Shown in pieces: positions 51,543 to 60,899 of a stretch of DNA of 64,000 nucleotides. The DNA is from Patulibacter sp. SYSU D01012. GTDB taxonomy: Bacteria; Actinomycetota; Thermoleophilia; Solirubrobacterales; Solirubrobacteraceae. The DNA lies in the NCBI RefSeq assembly GCF_017916475.1, contig NZ_JAFMTB010000001.1, positions 248,001 through 312,000 on the forward strand. Reading direction: 5' to 3'. The notes beneath the pieces were generated by a model. The model was not told the DNA's origin, searched no databases, and was given only the letters and a program-made list of their open reading frames with translations. Both the position numbers and the translations under genes were made by a program. Positions within the stretch are counted from its first letter, which is position 1. Each line of letters begins with the position of its first letter.

Positions 51543-52007
51543 CTAGGCCAGGGCGTCGACGCGCTCGAGCGACTCGAGCGTCTCGACCGCCGCGCGGGCG
51601 GCCTGCTCGCCCTTCACCACGAAGTGCGCGTGGAAGTAGTCGTGGTGGTCGGCGTGCTCGTGGAAGTGGTGCGGGGTCAGGACGACCGAGAAGACGGGGA
51701 CGCCGGTGTCGAGCTGCACGCGCATCAGCCCGTCGATGACCGCGGTGGCGACGAAGTCGTGGCGGTAGATGCCGCCGTCGACGACCAGGCCGGCGGCGAC
51801 GATCGCCGCGTAGCGCCCGGTCTCGGCGAGCCGCTTGGCGTGGAGCGGGATCTCGAACGCGCCGGGCACCTCGAAGACCTCGATCTGCTCCTCGTCGACG
51901 CCCCGCTCGCCGATCTCGGCGACGAAGCCGGCCCGCGCCTGGTCGACGATGTCCTTGTGCCAGGACGCCTGGACGAACGCGATCGGCTTCGGGCTCTCCG
52001 TGCTCAT
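51543..52007 (-). CDS. ribH: 6,7-dimethyl-8-ribityllumazine synthase (RibH2-like)
   Basis: 154 residues. Condenses the ribityl pyrimidine with dihydroxybutanone phosphate in riboflavin synthesis. FVQASWHKDIVDQARAGF, the substrate segment FEVPGAFEIPLHAKRLAETG, and the active-site phrase VLTPHHFHEHADHHDYFHAH are typical. The His-rich HHFHEH segment is that of the RibH2 subtype rather than the common icosahedral RibH1 (which has GVLT.ED or similar). No other riboflavin gene is adjacent. TACCGT (minus strand, 52015-52020) ends 7 nt before the ATG. Confidence 0.9.
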   Translation of the reverse strand: MSTESPKPIAFVQASWHKDIVDQARAGFVAEIGERGVDEEQIEVFEVPGAFEIPLHAKRLAETGRYAAIVAAGLVVDGGIYRHDFVATAVIDGLMRVQLDTGVPVFSVVLTPHHFHEHADHHDYFHAHFVVKGEQAARAAVETLESLERVDALA

Positions 52008-52288
52008 GGCCGCAACGGTACCCCGACCGGTGCGGTCGGCGGTCGGTGGTCGGGGGAGGCCCGGGGGGCGGGGCGGGGCGGCGGCGGGGTGGAGCAGCCG
52101 GGGGCGGGCGGCGGGGTGGCGGGGTGCGGTTGCGCGGGGCGGCGGACCGGGGAGAGGCGGCGTGGAGGGGCGGTGTGCGGGCCGGCGGCACGACGGAGGC
52201 CGTGGGGCGCGACGCGGTAGGCGGGCGCGGCGCCTCCCAAGGCGGGAGGGGCGCGGCGTCGCCGGCCGCGCGCGGGCGGCGACGTGCT

Positions 52289-52671
52289 CCGGATCACGTG
52301 GGTGGGAGGGAGGCGATCCGGAGCGGATCGTGCCCGCGTCCGCCACGGCGATCGTGTCCCGGATCACCCACCCAGGGCGGTTGCGATCCGGCACACGACC
52401 CGCCCACCCGCACCGCCACGGGCCTGCTCCGGATCACGTGGGTGGGAGCGAGGCGATCCGGGACGCATCGCGCCCGCGCCCGCCACCGCGACCGCGTTCC
52501 GGATCACCCACCCAGGACGATGGCGATCCGGCACACGATCCGCCCACCCGCACCGCCATGGTCCTGCTCCGGATCACGTGGGTGGGAGGGAGGCGATCCG
52601 GGACGCATCGCGCCCGCGCCCGCCACCGCGACCGCGTTCCGGATCACCCACCCAGGGCGATGGCGATCCGG
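52289..52671 (+). repeat. 33-bp palindromic element array 3: six copies in three 140-bp units
   Basis: Copies start at 52289, 52359, 52429, 52499, 52569 and 52639, each 33 bp, exactly 70 bp apart. They alternate between two types: odd copies with centre GTGGGTGGGAGGGA and even copies with centre CCACCCAGGGCGATG-like, so neighbouring centres are complementary over TGGGTGGG/CCCACCCA. Two copies plus two spacers form a 140-bp unit repeated three times (52281-52700). Ends are CCGGATCAC and GCGATCCGG. Confidence 0.93.
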
Positions 52672-52683
52672 CACACGACCCGC

Positions 52684-52775
52684 CCACCCGCACCGCCCGC
52701 CGCGTCCCGCCGCCCGCCGCCCGCCGCCCGCGGCCTCCCGCCGCCCGCCGCCCGCCGCCCGCGGCCGCGGCCTCC
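52684..52775. repeat. CCGCCCG simple repeat tract
   Basis: About 90 bp of CCGCCCG heptamers broken by GCGGCCTC, directly after array 3. It mirrors in composition the tract after array 2 (35398-35500) and, on the opposite strand, the G-rich heptamers at 11584-11715. Confidence 0.85.
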
Positions 52776-52830
52776 CGGGGGCCGCCGGCAACTCCCGCCG
52801 CGTCCCGGCGGCCGCCCGCCGCCTCGCCCC

Positions 52831-55287
52831 CTACGCCCCGCGGCGCGGCCGGAAGGACCGCAGCCGGAGCGAGTTCGTCACCACGAACACGCTCGAGAGC
52901 GCCATCGCCGCGCCGGCGAAGAGCGGGTTGAGCAGGCCCGCGACCGCCACCGGGATCAGGACGACGTTGTAGGCGAAGGCCCAGAACAGGTTGCTGCGGA
53001 TGATCGCCAGGGTCCGGCGCGACAGGCGGATCGCGTCGGCGGCGCCGCGCAGGTCGCCCGAGACGAGGGTCAGGTCGGACGCCTCGATCGCCACGTCCGT
53101 CCCGGTGCCGATCGCCAGGCCCAGGTCGGCCTGCGCGAGCGCGGGCGCGTCGTTCACCCCGTCGCCGACCATCGCGACGACGCGGCCCTCGGCCTGCAGG
53201 CGCCGCACGACGTCGGCCTTCTCGGCCGGCAGCACGTCGGCGATCGTCTCGTCGATCCCCACCTGACCGGCCACCGCCTCCGCGGTGCGCGCGTTGTCGC
53301 CGGTCAGGAGGATCGGGCGCAGTCCGAGGGCGCGCAGCTCGGCGACCGCGGCGGCGCTCGTCTCCTTCGGCGTGTCCGCCACGACGAGCAGCCCGCGCAC
53401 CCGGCCGTCCCAGCCGACGGCGATCGCGGTGCGGCCCTCCGCCTGCGCGGCCTCGAGCGCCGCCTGCAATTCGGCGGTCAGCGGCATCGCCCACTCCTCC
53501 AGCAGCGCCGGACGGCCCGCTACGACGGCGCGGCCCTCGACGACGCCCTCGACGCCCAGGCCCTCGCGGTTGCGGAAGCCCTCGGGGACGGGCAGGACCG
53601 ACGGCCGCGACCCGCCAGCCGCGGCCGCAGCGTCCTCGGCCACCGCGCGCCGCGCGGCTCCGGCGCCGGAGGACACGGTGCCGTCCGGATCCGAGAGCGA
53701 CCCCGCACCCGCGCCCCCGGCCCCGTCGGCCCCCTGGGCCGCGCCGGCGATCGCCCGCGCCACCGGGTGCTCGGACGCCGCTTCGAGCGCGCCGGCCACC
53801 CGCAGCACCTCGTCGCGGTCCTCGCCGGCGGCGGGCACCACCTCCGTCAGCCGCATCCGGCCGGTCGTGACCGTCCCGGTCTTGTCGAGCACGATCGTGT
53901 CGACGCGGCGCGTGGACTCCAGGATCTCGGGCCCCTTGATGAGCAGGCCGAGCTGCGCGCCGCGGCCCGTGCCGACGAGCAGCGCGGTCGGGGTGGCCAG
54001 GCCGAGGGCGCACGGGCAGGCGATGATCAGGACCGCGACGGCGGCGCTGAACGAGAACGTCGCGCTCGACCCGCTGCCGAGCCAGAAGCCGAGCGTCGCG
54101 GCCGCGAGCACCAGCACGATGGGGACGAAGACGCCCGAGATCCGGTCCGCCAGCCGCTGCACCGGCGCCTTCCCCGTCTGCGCGTCCTCGACCAGCCGGG
54201 CGATCTGCGCGAGCGCGGTGTCGGCGCCGACCTTCGTGGCCTCGACGACCAGGCGCCCGCCGGCGTTGACGCTCGCGCCGACGACGACGTCGCCCGACCC
54301 CTTCTCGACGGGCACGGACTCGCCGGTCAGCAGCGACTCGTCGACCGCCGACCGGCCGTCGACGACGGTGCCGTCCGTGGCGACGCGCTCGCCGGGGCGG
54401 ACGACGAAGCGGTCGCCGACCGCCAGGGCGTCGATCGCCACGCGGCGCTCGGTGCCGTCCGACTCCAGGACCGTCGCCTCCTTCGCGCCGAGCTCGAGCA
54501 GCGCACGCAGGGCGGCGCCGGCGCGGCGCTTGGCCCGCGCCTCGAAGTAGCGCCCGGCCAGCAGCAGCGTCGTCACGACGCCCGCGGCCTCCAGGTAGAT
54601 GTGGTCCGCCGCGGCGCGGCGGTCGAGGACGAGCTCGAAGCCCATCGTCATGCCGGGGTCGCCCGCGCCGAGGAAGAACAGCGCGACGACGCTCCAGCCC
54701 CACGCGGCGAGCGTGCCGACGGACACCAGCGTGTCCATCGTCGCGGCGCCGTGGCGCAGGTTGACCCACGCCGCGCGGTGGAACGGCCAGCCGGCCCAGA
54801 AGACCACCGGCGTCGCGAGCTGCAGCGCGAGCCACTGCCAGTGCTCAAACTGCAGCGCCGGGACCATCGAGATCAGCAGGAGCGGGACCGACAGCGCGGC
54901 CGAGCCGACGAGCCGCCGCCGCAGGTCCGCGGCGTGGCGGTCCTGCGGCGCGTCCGGGACGGCCGTCGCGTCGGCGTCCGTGGGCGCCGCGTCCGCCGGA
55001 GCGGCGGCGGAGCCCGCGCCCACCCCGGCCGGCGCGGCCGCCGGGCGCGGCGCCGGGAGGGTCGCGTGGTACCCGGCGGCCTCGACCGTGGCGAGCAGGT
55101 CCTGCGGGGTGACGGCGGCCGGGTCGAAGCGGACGGCGGCCTTCTCCGTCGCGTAGTTCACGGTGGCCTGCACGCCGTCGAGCTTGTTCAGCTTGCGCTC
55201 GATGCGGTTGGCGCAGGACGCGCAGGTCATGCCCTCGACGGGCAGCTCCAGGCGCTCCAGGTCGGGGTCGGGCGCGGTCGTGCTCAT
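52831..55287 (-). CDS. copA: Copper-exporting P1B-type ATPase (CopA)
   Basis: 818 residues. An N-terminal heavy-metal domain ([20 protein letters not shown]) is followed by an Ala/Pro linker, eight membrane helices, the transduction loop LLTGES, the metal-binding CPC in [14 protein letters not shown], phosphorylation motif DKTGTVTTG, the HP motif SEHPVARAI and the hinge [13 protein letters not shown] plus GMTCASC indicates Cu+ export. Between HPVARAI and [11 protein letters not shown] lies a low-complexity Gly/Ala/Ser insertion of about 45 residues (bases 53600-53745) in the nucleotide-binding domain. It overlaps the small upstream gene by ATGA. Two CsoR-like operators lie upstream of the operon. 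Confidence 0.94.
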   Translation of the reverse strand: MSTTAPDPDLERLELPVEGMTCASCANRIERKLNKLDGVQATVNYATEKAAVRFDPAAVTPQDLLATVEAAGYHATLPAPRPAAAPAGVGAGSAAAPADAAPTDADATAVPDAPQDRHAADLRRRLVGSAALSVPLLLISMVPALQFEHWQWLALQLATPVVFWAGWPFHRAAWVNLRHGAATMDTLVSVGTLAAWGWSVVALFFLGAGDPGMTMGFELVLDRRAAADHIYLEAAGVVTTLLLAGRYFEARAKRRAGAALRALLELGAKEATVLESDGTERRVAIDALAVGDRFVVRPGERVATDGTVVDGRSAVDESLLTGESVPVEKGSGDVVVGASVNAGGRLVVEATKVGADTALAQIARLVEDAQTGKAPVQRLADRISGVFVPIVLVLAAATLGFWLGSGSSATFSFSAAVAVLIIACPCALGLATPTALLVGTGRGAQLGLLIKGPEILESTRRVDTIVLDKTGTVTTGRMRLTEVVPAAGEDRDEVLRVAGALEAASEHPVARAIAGAAQGADGAGGAGAGSLSDPDGTVSSGAGAARRAVAEDAAAAAGGSRPSVLPVPEGFRNREGLGVEGVVEGRAVVAGRPALLEEWAMPLTAELQAALEAAQAEGRTAIAVGWDGRVRGLLVVADTPKETSAAAVAELRALGLRPILLTGDNARTAEAVAGQVGIDETIADVLPAEKADVVRRLQAEGRVVAMVGDGVNDAPALAQADLGLAIGTGTDVAIEASDLTLVSGDLRGAADAIRLSRRTLAIIRSNLFWAFAYNVVLIPVAVAGLLNPLFAGAAMALSSVFVVTNSLRLRSFRPRRGA

Positions 55288-55538
55288 CGGGCGGCCTCCG
55301 GGTCGGTCGTGGCCGGGACGGATCCGCGCACGGCGTCGCCGCGGGCGTCGCTCGTGGGGCGGTGCGCGGGCGGGTGCCCGTCGTGGGACTCGCCCCCGGC
55401 GTCGTCCGGGCCGACGAGCGCGCCGGCGCCCAGTCCGACGCCGAACGCCAGCAGCAGCGCGGCGGCGAAGGCGACCAGACGGGCGGGCACGCCGAGCTCG
55501 CGGCGGGACATCGGGGCAGGGGGTTCGGTGGCGGGCAT
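55284..55538 (-). CDS. Small His-rich membrane protein of the copper operon
   Basis: 84 residues from ATG 55538 (GGAGA 6-7 nt upstream). One membrane helix ([20 protein letters not shown]) then a short outside part with HDGHPPAH, which could hold copper. Translation is coupled to copA (ATGA), so it is co-induced with the exporter. Small proteins of this sort precede copA in other actinobacteria. A role as a periplasmic copper acceptor or ATPase partner is inferred. An internal ATG at 55511 is an alternative start. Confidence 0.75.
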   Translation of the reverse strand: MPATEPPAPMSRRELGVPARLVAFAAALLLAFGVGLGAGALVGPDDAGGESHDGHPPAHRPTSDARGDAVRGSVPATTDPEAAR

Positions 55539-55556
55539 CGCGGTCTCCGTCGAGGG

Positions 55557-55605
55557 TACCCCTCACGGGTATCCTGGCTCGACCGTAGCATACCCCAGGG
55601 GGGTA
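55557..55605 (-). promoter_or_regulatory. Two CsoR-like copper operators and -10 box of the copA operon
   Basis: TACCCCTCACGGGTA (55557-55571) and TACCCCAGGGGGGTA (55591-55605) match the TACCCC...GGGGTA half-sites of CsoR family repressors. The second overlaps TATGCT (minus strand, 55587-55592), a good -10 box, so bound repressor would block RNA polymerase. No csoR gene is in the window. Confidence 0.7.
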
Positions 55606-55694
55606 CCGTGACCGCGGGTCGAGGGGCCGCACCGTCGCGAGGCCGCCTTGGCTCCGAGGCCGCCCGCCGGACCGCCGGACCGCCGCCGAACGCA

Positions 55695-55718
55695 CGACGG
55701 GGCGCCCAAGGGCGCCCC
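55695..55718. terminator. Terminator hairpin of sucCD
   Basis: Perfect 11-bp stem ACGGGGCGCCC (55695-55705) and GGGCGCCCCGT (55708-55718) with only AA between, about 70 nt after the sucD stop. Confidence 0.7.
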
Positions 55719-55785
55719 GTGCGGGTCCTGCTGCGCCCGCCGCGGCGGGCCGGTGGCCGGTCCGGGCGGACCGGCCGGCGGGCGA

Positions 55786-56667
55786 TCAGCCCTTCTTCAG
55801 GATCTCGATCGCGATCTCGGCGACCTGCGTCGGGGTGCGGCCGACGCGCACGCCCTTCGACTCGAGCGCCTCGGCCTTCGCCGCCGCGGTGCCGGCCGAG
55901 CCGGACACGATCGCGCCGGCGTGGCCCATCTGCTTGCCCTCGGGCGCCGTGAAGCCCGCGATGTAGCCGACGACCGGCTTGGTCACGTGCTGCGCGATGT
56001 ACTCGGCGGCCTCCTCCTCGGCCGAGCCGCCGATCTCGCCCGACAGGACGATGAGCTCGGTCTCGGGGTCCTGCTCGAACCGCTCGATGATGTCGACGAA
56101 GGACGAGCCCGGGACCGGGTCGCCGCCGATGCCGACGATCGAGGAGTTGCCGAAGCCGGCCTGGGCCAGCTCGTTGCCGATCTGGTAGGTCAGCGTGCCG
56201 GAGCGCGAGACGACGCCGACGTTGCCCGGCTTGAAGAACGACGCCGGGATGATGCCGACGTTCGCCTTGCCCGGCGACAGGATGCCGGGGCAGTTCGGGC
56301 CGACGACGACCGTGTTCGGGTGGTCGCGCTTGACCGTGTTGTAGAGCTTGAGCTCGTCGTGGGCGGGGATGCCCTCGGTGATGATGATCACGAGCTCGAC
56401 GCCGGCCTGGGCGGCCTCGAGCGCCGACTGCGCCGCGAAGGGCGGCGGCACGAAGATCATCGCCGTGTTGGCGCCCGACTCCTTGACCGTCGTCTCCCAG
56501 TCGCCGAAGACCGGGATGCCCTCGACGTCCTGACCGGCCTTCTTCGGGTTCACGCCGCCGACGACGTTCGTGCCGTAGGCCTTGTTGTTCAGCGTGTGGA
56601 AGCGGCCCTCGCGGCCGGTGATGCCGGCGACGGCGAGCTTGGTGTTCTCGGTGACCAGGATCGACAT
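55786..56667 (-). CDS. sucD: Succinyl-CoA ligase alpha subunit
   Basis: 293 residues. TCA-cycle enzyme subunit that carries the phosphohistidine: [13 protein letters not shown] (His about residue 249). N-terminal CoA-binding [36 protein letters not shown] and [17 protein letters not shown] are conserved. Length is typical. Its ATG shares one base with the sucC stop, so the two are coupled. With SucC it makes ATP or GTP from succinyl-CoA. Confidence 0.97.
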   Translation of the reverse strand: MSILVTENTKLAVAGITGREGRFHTLNNKAYGTNVVGGVNPKKAGQDVEGIPVFGDWETTVKESGANTAMIFVPPPFAAQSALEAAQAGVELVIIITEGIPAHDELKLYNTVKRDHPNTVVVGPNCPGILSPGKANVGIIPASFFKPGNVGVVSRSGTLTYQIGNELAQAGFGNSSIVGIGGDPVPGSSFVDIIERFEQDPETELIVLSGEIGGSAEEEAAEYIAQHVTKPVVGYIAGFTAPEGKQMGHAGAIVSGSAGTAAAKAEALESKGVRVGRTPTQVAEIAIEILKKG

Positions 56668-57815
56668 CAGCGGTTCCCCTTCGCCGCCGCGACGACCTTC
56701 TCGGCCGCCTCGTTCATCGTCTTCGCCGTCTGCACGTTCGGGAGCGCGGCCTTCTCGAGGATCTCGCGACCCTGGACGTCGTTCGTGCCGTCCAGGCGGA
56801 CGACGAACGGGACCTGCGGCTTCAGGTCGGCGAACGCGGCGACCAGGCCGTTGGCGACCTCGTCGCAGCGGGTGATGCCGCCGAAGATGTTGAAGAGGAC
56901 GGCCTTGACGTTCTCGTTCGAGAGGATGATCTCGACGGCCTGCTTCACCTTCGCGGCGTCGGATCCGCCGCCGGCGTCCAGGAAGTTGGCGGGCGAGCCG
57001 CCGGCCTGCGCGACGACGTCCAGGGTCGACATGACCAGGCCGGCGCCGTTGCCGAGGATGCCGATGTCGCCGTCGAGCTTGACGTAGACGACGCCCTCCT
57101 CGGCGGCCTTGACCTCGATCGGGTCCAGGTTGGCCTTGTCGCCCAGCTCGGCGTGGTCCGGGTGGCGGAACGCGGCGTTGCCGTCGAGCGAGACCTTCGC
57201 GTCGAGCGCCTTGACCTTGCGGTCGGGCGTGACGATCAGCGGGTTGATCTCGGCGAGGGAGGCGTCCTCCTCGATCCAGACCTCGTAGAGCGCGACGAGC
57301 GCGTCGGCGACGCCCTCGCGGACGTCCTCGTCGGCGCCGCCCTTCGTGGCGATGTCGAGCGCCTGCTCCTTCGTCAGCCCGACGAGCGGGTCGACGTGCT
57401 CGCGGATGAGCTTCTCCGGGTTCTCCTCGGCGACCGTCTCGATCTCGACGCCGCCCTCCGTGGAGAACATGACGAGCGGCTTCTTCGCCGAGCGGTCCAG
57501 CAGCACCGAGGCGTAGTACTCCGTCGCGATGTCGGAGGCGTGCTCGATCCAGAGCGTGCGCGTGATGTGGCCCTTGATGTCGAGGCCGAGGATGTTGGTC
57601 GCGTGCTCGCGCGCCTCCTCCTCGTTCGACGCCAGCTTCACGCCGCCGGCCTTGCCGCGGCCGCCCATCAAGACCTGGGCCTTGACGACGACGGGGTAGC
57701 CGATCTCGTTCGCGGCGGCGACGGCGTCGTCGACGGTCGTGACGGCCTTGCCGTCAGACACCTCGAGGCCGTGCTTTCCGAACAGCTGCTTGCCTTGGTA
57801 CTCGAGCAGGTCCAT
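56667..57815 (-). CDS. sucC: Succinyl-CoA ligase beta subunit
   Basis: 382 residues, ATP-grasp subunit. MDLLEYQGKQLFGKHGLEVS, VVVKAQVLMGGRGKAGGVKL, EINPLIV and GNGAGLVMSTLDVV are the family motifs. ADP versus GDP preference cannot be judged. AGGAAC 7-8 nt before the ATG serves as ribosome site. First gene of the sucCD operon. Confidence 0.97.
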   Translation of the reverse strand: MDLLEYQGKQLFGKHGLEVSDGKAVTTVDDAVAAANEIGYPVVVKAQVLMGGRGKAGGVKLASNEEEAREHATNILGLDIKGHITRTLWIEHASDIATEYYASVLLDRSAKKPLVMFSTEGGVEIETVAEENPEKLIREHVDPLVGLTKEQALDIATKGGADEDVREGVADALVALYEVWIEEDASLAEINPLIVTPDRKVKALDAKVSLDGNAAFRHPDHAELGDKANLDPIEVKAAEEGVVYVKLDGDIGILGNGAGLVMSTLDVVAQAGGSPANFLDAGGGSDAAKVKQAVEIILSNENVKAVLFNIFGGITRCDEVANGLVAAFADLKPQVPFVVRLDGTNDVQGREILEKAALPNVQTAKTMNEAAEKVVAAAKGNR

Positions 57816-58187
57816 GTGGCGGTTCCTGTGTCGTTTGGGAAGCGCGCGACGAGCGAGCGGCCCCGGGAGGCGCCGGCAGGACGGGTCGCACCTATGGGGA
57901 GATCAGCCCGTCCGCGCGCTCGTGGAGGCACGGACCGGCGTCCCTGGCGGGACGATACGCACCTGGCTCCCGAGGCGCGTGTACGCCGGGGCGCGGCGTC
58001 GCGGGCGGCCGGCGACGGAGCGGGACGCCGGGTCCGCTTCGATGGTCGCGGGGTCGTCCCCGGACGCGCGCGCCCGGCGGGGCGGGGCGGAATGCGCGAT
58101 CCGTCACCGCGTGGCCGGAAATGGCCGCAAAAACGGTGCAAACCTCGCCGTGACGAGCGCCGCCGCGCCATGTAGTGTGCCCGGCCG
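57816..58187. other. Divergent region between sucC and the ABC exporter
   Basis: 372 bp. TAGTGT (58173-58178) ends 9 nt before the exporter ATG, preceded by an AT-richer GGCCGCAAAAACGGTGCAAA. The sucC promoter should lie near 57840-57900, but no clear box is seen. No gene. Confidence 0.5.
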
Positions 58188-59171
58188 ATGAGCGTGGATC
58201 TCGCCATCGAGGCCGTCGGCCTCGAGAAGACCTTCGGCGACGTCCGCGCCCTCGCCGGCGTGGACCTGCGCGCCCCCGAGGGGTCCGTCCTGGGCGTCCT
58301 CGGCCCCAACGGCGCCGGCAAGACGACGTCCGTCCGCATCCTCACGACGCTGATGGCGCCCGACGCCGGCTCCGCCCGCGTCGCGGGGCTCGACGTCGTG
58401 CGCGACGCGCAGGCCCTGCGCGCCAAGATCGGCCTCGCCGGCCAGTACGCCGCCGTCGACGAGTTCCTCACGGGCAGCGAGAACCTGCAGATGGTCGGCC
58501 GGCTCTACCGGCTCAGCCCGGCGCAGGCGCGCACCCGGGCCAAGGAGCTGCTCGAGGAGTTCGGGCTGACGGACGCCGGCGACCGCGTGGCGAACACGTA
58601 CTCGGGCGGCATGCGCCGGCGCCTGGACCTGGCGGCCGCGCTCGTGGTCCGCCCGCCGGTGCTCTTCCTCGACGAGCCGACGACGGGACTGGACCCCCGC
58701 AGCCGCATCGCGCTGTGGGAGACGATCGAGTCGCGCGTGGCGGACGGCACCACGGTGCTGCTGACGACGCAGTACCTGGACGAGGCCGACCGGCTCGCGG
58801 ACCGCATCGCGGTGATCGACCACGGGCAGGTCATCGCCGAGGGCACGTCGGACGAGCTGAAGACCCGCGTCGGCGGGGAGCGGCTCGAGATCGTGCTCGA
58901 GGATCCCGCGGACGTGGAGCGCACCCGCGTCGCGCTCGCGCCGCTGACGGAGGCGAGCGCCGAGGCGACGCTCGGCGACGACGGCGTGCTGCGCCTGCCG
59001 CTGCGGCCCGGCGCGGGCGGGATCGTCGCAGCGGTCCGGGCGCTCGACGCCGCCGTGATCGGCATCCGCGACGCCACGGTGCGCCGGCCGACGCTCGACG
59101 ACGTCTTCCTCACCCTGACCGGCCGCGCCCCCGCGGACGACGACGCCGCCGACCCCGTGGAGCACGCATGA
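58188..59171 (+). CDS. ABC transporter ATP-binding protein (DrrA-like)
   Basis: 327 residues. Walker A GPNGAGKTTSVRIL, the Q-loop AGQYAAVDEFLTG, signature YSGGMRRRLDLAAAL, Walker B VLFLDEPTTGLD and the switch His region. The C-terminal extension (residues about 220-327) is typical for DrrA-type daunorubicin or drug exporters. It pairs with the permease at 59168 by ATGA overlap. The substrate is unknown: drug, lipid or polyketide export is usual for the family. Probably leaderless (TAGTGT ends 9 nt upstream). Confidence 0.93.
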   Translation: MSVDLAIEAVGLEKTFGDVRALAGVDLRAPEGSVLGVLGPNGAGKTTSVRILTTLMAPDAGSARVAGLDVVRDAQALRAKIGLAGQYAAVDEFLTGSENLQMVGRLYRLSPAQARTRAKELLEEFGLTDAGDRVANTYSGGMRRRLDLAAALVVRPPVLFLDEPTTGLDPRSRIALWETIESRVADGTTVLLTTQYLDEADRLADRIAVIDHGQVIAEGTSDELKTRVGGERLEIVLEDPADVERTRVALAPLTEASAEATLGDDGVLRLPLRPGAGGIVAAVRALDAAVIGIRDATVRRPTLDDVFLTLTGRAPADDDAADPVEHA

Positions 59172-59935
59172 GCCTGCGCTGGACGCTCTCGGACACCCTC
59201 GTGCTGGCCATGCGCCAGCTGCGCCGGATCCCGCGCTCGCCGGACCTGCTCATCGGCTACACGATCCAGCCGGTGATGTTCGTGCTGCTGTTCCGCTACG
59301 TCTTCGGCGGCGCGATCCAGACGCCGGGCTACGACTACGTCGACTTCCTGATGCCGGGCATCATCGTCCAGTCCATCGCGTTCGGCGGGTTCGTCACCGC
59401 GCTCGCGATCGCGGAGGACATGAAGAAGGGGCTCATCGACCGCTTCCGGTCGCTGCCGATGTCGCGGATCGCGGTCATCTCGGGCCGCGCGGTCGCCGAC
59501 CTGGCCCTCAACGCCCTGCAGCTCGTCGTGCTCATCGGCGTCGGGCTGATCGTCGGCTTCTCCTTCGGCACCGACGTGGGCCGCGTGGTGGCGGGGATCC
59601 TCCTGCTGCTGATGATCGGCTTCGCGTTCTCGTGGGTCTTCGCGCTCATCGGCCTCGTCGGCGGATCCGCCGAGTCCGCCAACGCGATCGGCTTCACGGT
59701 GCTCTTCCCGCTGACCTTCGCGTCGGGCATCTTCGTCCCGCCCGCGTCGATGCCGAACGGGCTGCGGCAGTTCGCCGAGGCGAACCCCTTCACGTCGTTC
59801 GCGGACGCCACGCGCCACCTGTTCCTGGGGGCGCCCGCCAACAGCGACGTGTGGACGTCGGTGCTGTGGGCGGTGGGCATCGCGGTCGTCGCCGCGTTCC
59901 TGGCGCTGCGCCGCTACCGCTCGCTCACCGGCTGA
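59168..59935 (+). CDS. ABC-2 type transporter permease (DrrB-like)
   Basis: 255 residues with six helices: the first near residues 25-45 (LLIGYTIQPVMFVLLFRYVF), then VDFLMPGIIVQSIAFGGF, cytosolic loop EDMKKGLIDRFRSLPMSR (the ABC-2 coupling region), ALNALQLVVLIGVGLIVGF and later ones, ending FLALRRYRSLTG. Forms the exporter with the ATPase encoded directly upstream. Followed by a strong terminator 2 nt after the stop. Confidence 0.93.
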   Translation: MSLRWTLSDTLVLAMRQLRRIPRSPDLLIGYTIQPVMFVLLFRYVFGGAIQTPGYDYVDFLMPGIIVQSIAFGGFVTALAIAEDMKKGLIDRFRSLPMSRIAVISGRAVADLALNALQLVVLIGVGLIVGFSFGTDVGRVVAGILLLLMIGFAFSWVFALIGLVGGSAESANAIGFTVLFPLTFASGIFVPPASMPNGLRQFAEANPFTSFADATRHLFLGAPANSDVWTSVLWAVGIAVVAAFLALRRYRSLTG

Positions 59936-59936
59936 T

Positions 59937-59967
59937 CCGGCGCGGCCGGCGCGGGCGGCCGCGCCGG
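59937..59967. terminator. Strong terminator after the ABC exporter operon
   Basis: Perfect 12-bp stem CCGGCGCGGCCG (59937-59948) and CGGCCGCGCCGG (59956-59967), 7-nt loop, starting 2 nt after the stop. Confidence 0.75.
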
Positions 59968-60080
59968 GGCTCCGCGACCGACGGCGGACGCCGGGAGCGG
60001 CCGTCGCGCGGGGCCGTACCGGGGGCGGGCGCGTCCTACCAGAAAGCGTCCCGCCGCGTCGACACGGCATAATGGAGGGG

Positions 60081-60770
60081 ATGCCGCTTCCCAAGCAGAT
60101 CGACTTCGTGACCATGGACGTGTACGGCACGTTGATCGACTGGGAGGCGGGGATCGTCGACGCGTTCACCCGCGAGGCCGGCAAGGACGGGTTCACGTTC
60201 GAGAAGGACCGCCTCCTCAACCTGTTCCACGAGAAGCACCGCGAGGTCGCCGCCGGGTCGTACGAGCTGTACGCCGAGGTGCTGCGCCGCACGGCCCGCG
60301 AGGTCGCCGCCGACCTGGGCTGGGACGACCTGCGCCAGGAGCCCGCGCGGGCCAACTTCCTGCCCGACTCCGTCGAGCGCTGGCGCCCGTTCCGCGAGAC
60401 GATGCCGCAGCTGCGCAAGCTCGGCAAGGAGTTCAAGACGGGCCTCGTCTCGAACATCGACGACAAGCTGCTCGGCCTGACCCGCCGCCACATCCAGCAC
60501 GACTTCGACCTCGTCGTCACCGCGCAGCAGGTCCGCTCCTACAAGCCGGACACCGCGCACTTCACCGAGATCTCCCGCCGCTACGGCTCGAAGAAGAACT
60601 GGGTGCACATCGCGTCGGGCTACCACTCCGACGTCGCGCCCTGCATCAAGGCGAAGATCCCGGTCATCTGGGTCAACCGCCACGGCGAGGCCCTCGAGCC
60701 GAAGGCGAAGGCGCCGACGGTCGAGGTCCGCACGCTGCTCGACGCGGTCCGCGAGCTCGGCCTGAAGTAG
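60081..60770 (+). CDS. HAD-family hydrolase, haloacid dehalogenase type II-like
   Basis: 229 residues from ATG 60081. An in-frame ATG lies at 60072, but a CATAAT box (60068-60073) overlaps it and would start a leaderless mRNA near 60081. Motif I is MDVYGTLIDWE (nucleophile Asp), motif II GLVSNIDDKLL and motif III-IV YKPDTAHF...HIASGYHSDVAP. The type II group includes 2-haloacid dehalogenases and many phosphatases. The catalytic context of dehalogenases (Asp, Thr, Arg, Ser, Lys, Asn) is only partly kept, so the reaction is open. It stands alone between two terminators. Confidence 0.88.
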   Translation: MPLPKQIDFVTMDVYGTLIDWEAGIVDAFTREAGKDGFTFEKDRLLNLFHEKHREVAAGSYELYAEVLRRTAREVAADLGWDDLRQEPARANFLPDSVERWRPFRETMPQLRKLGKEFKTGLVSNIDDKLLGLTRRHIQHDFDLVVTAQQVRSYKPDTAHFTEISRRYGSKKNWVHIASGYHSDVAPCIKAKIPVIWVNRHGEALEPKAKAPTVEVRTLLDAVRELGLK

Positions 60771-60771
60771 C

Positions 60772-60808
60772 CGGCCGCCGTCGGCGGGCGACGCGGTCCC
60801 GGCGGCCG
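60772..60808. terminator. Hairpin after the HAD gene
   Basis: 9-bp perfect stem CGGCCGCCG (60772-60780) and CGGCGGCCG (60800-60808), 19-nt loop, immediately after the stop. Confidence 0.45.
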
Positions 60809-60899
60809 CGGACCGGCGGCCCGACGGCGCCCACCCGGCGCCCGCGCCCCGACGCCCGTCTCCCGGCGGGCGGGCGCGGAGGGATGGAATGCTGTCCCC

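Larger units (their letters stand above)
52008..52830. other. Repeat-filled intergenic region between ribH and copA
   Basis: 823 bp without a gene. 52030-52260 is G-rich low complexity (GGGGCGGGGCGGCGG-like). 52289-52671 is the 33-bp element array. 52684-52830 is a (CCGCCCG)n tract and unstructured GC. Confidence 0.75.
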
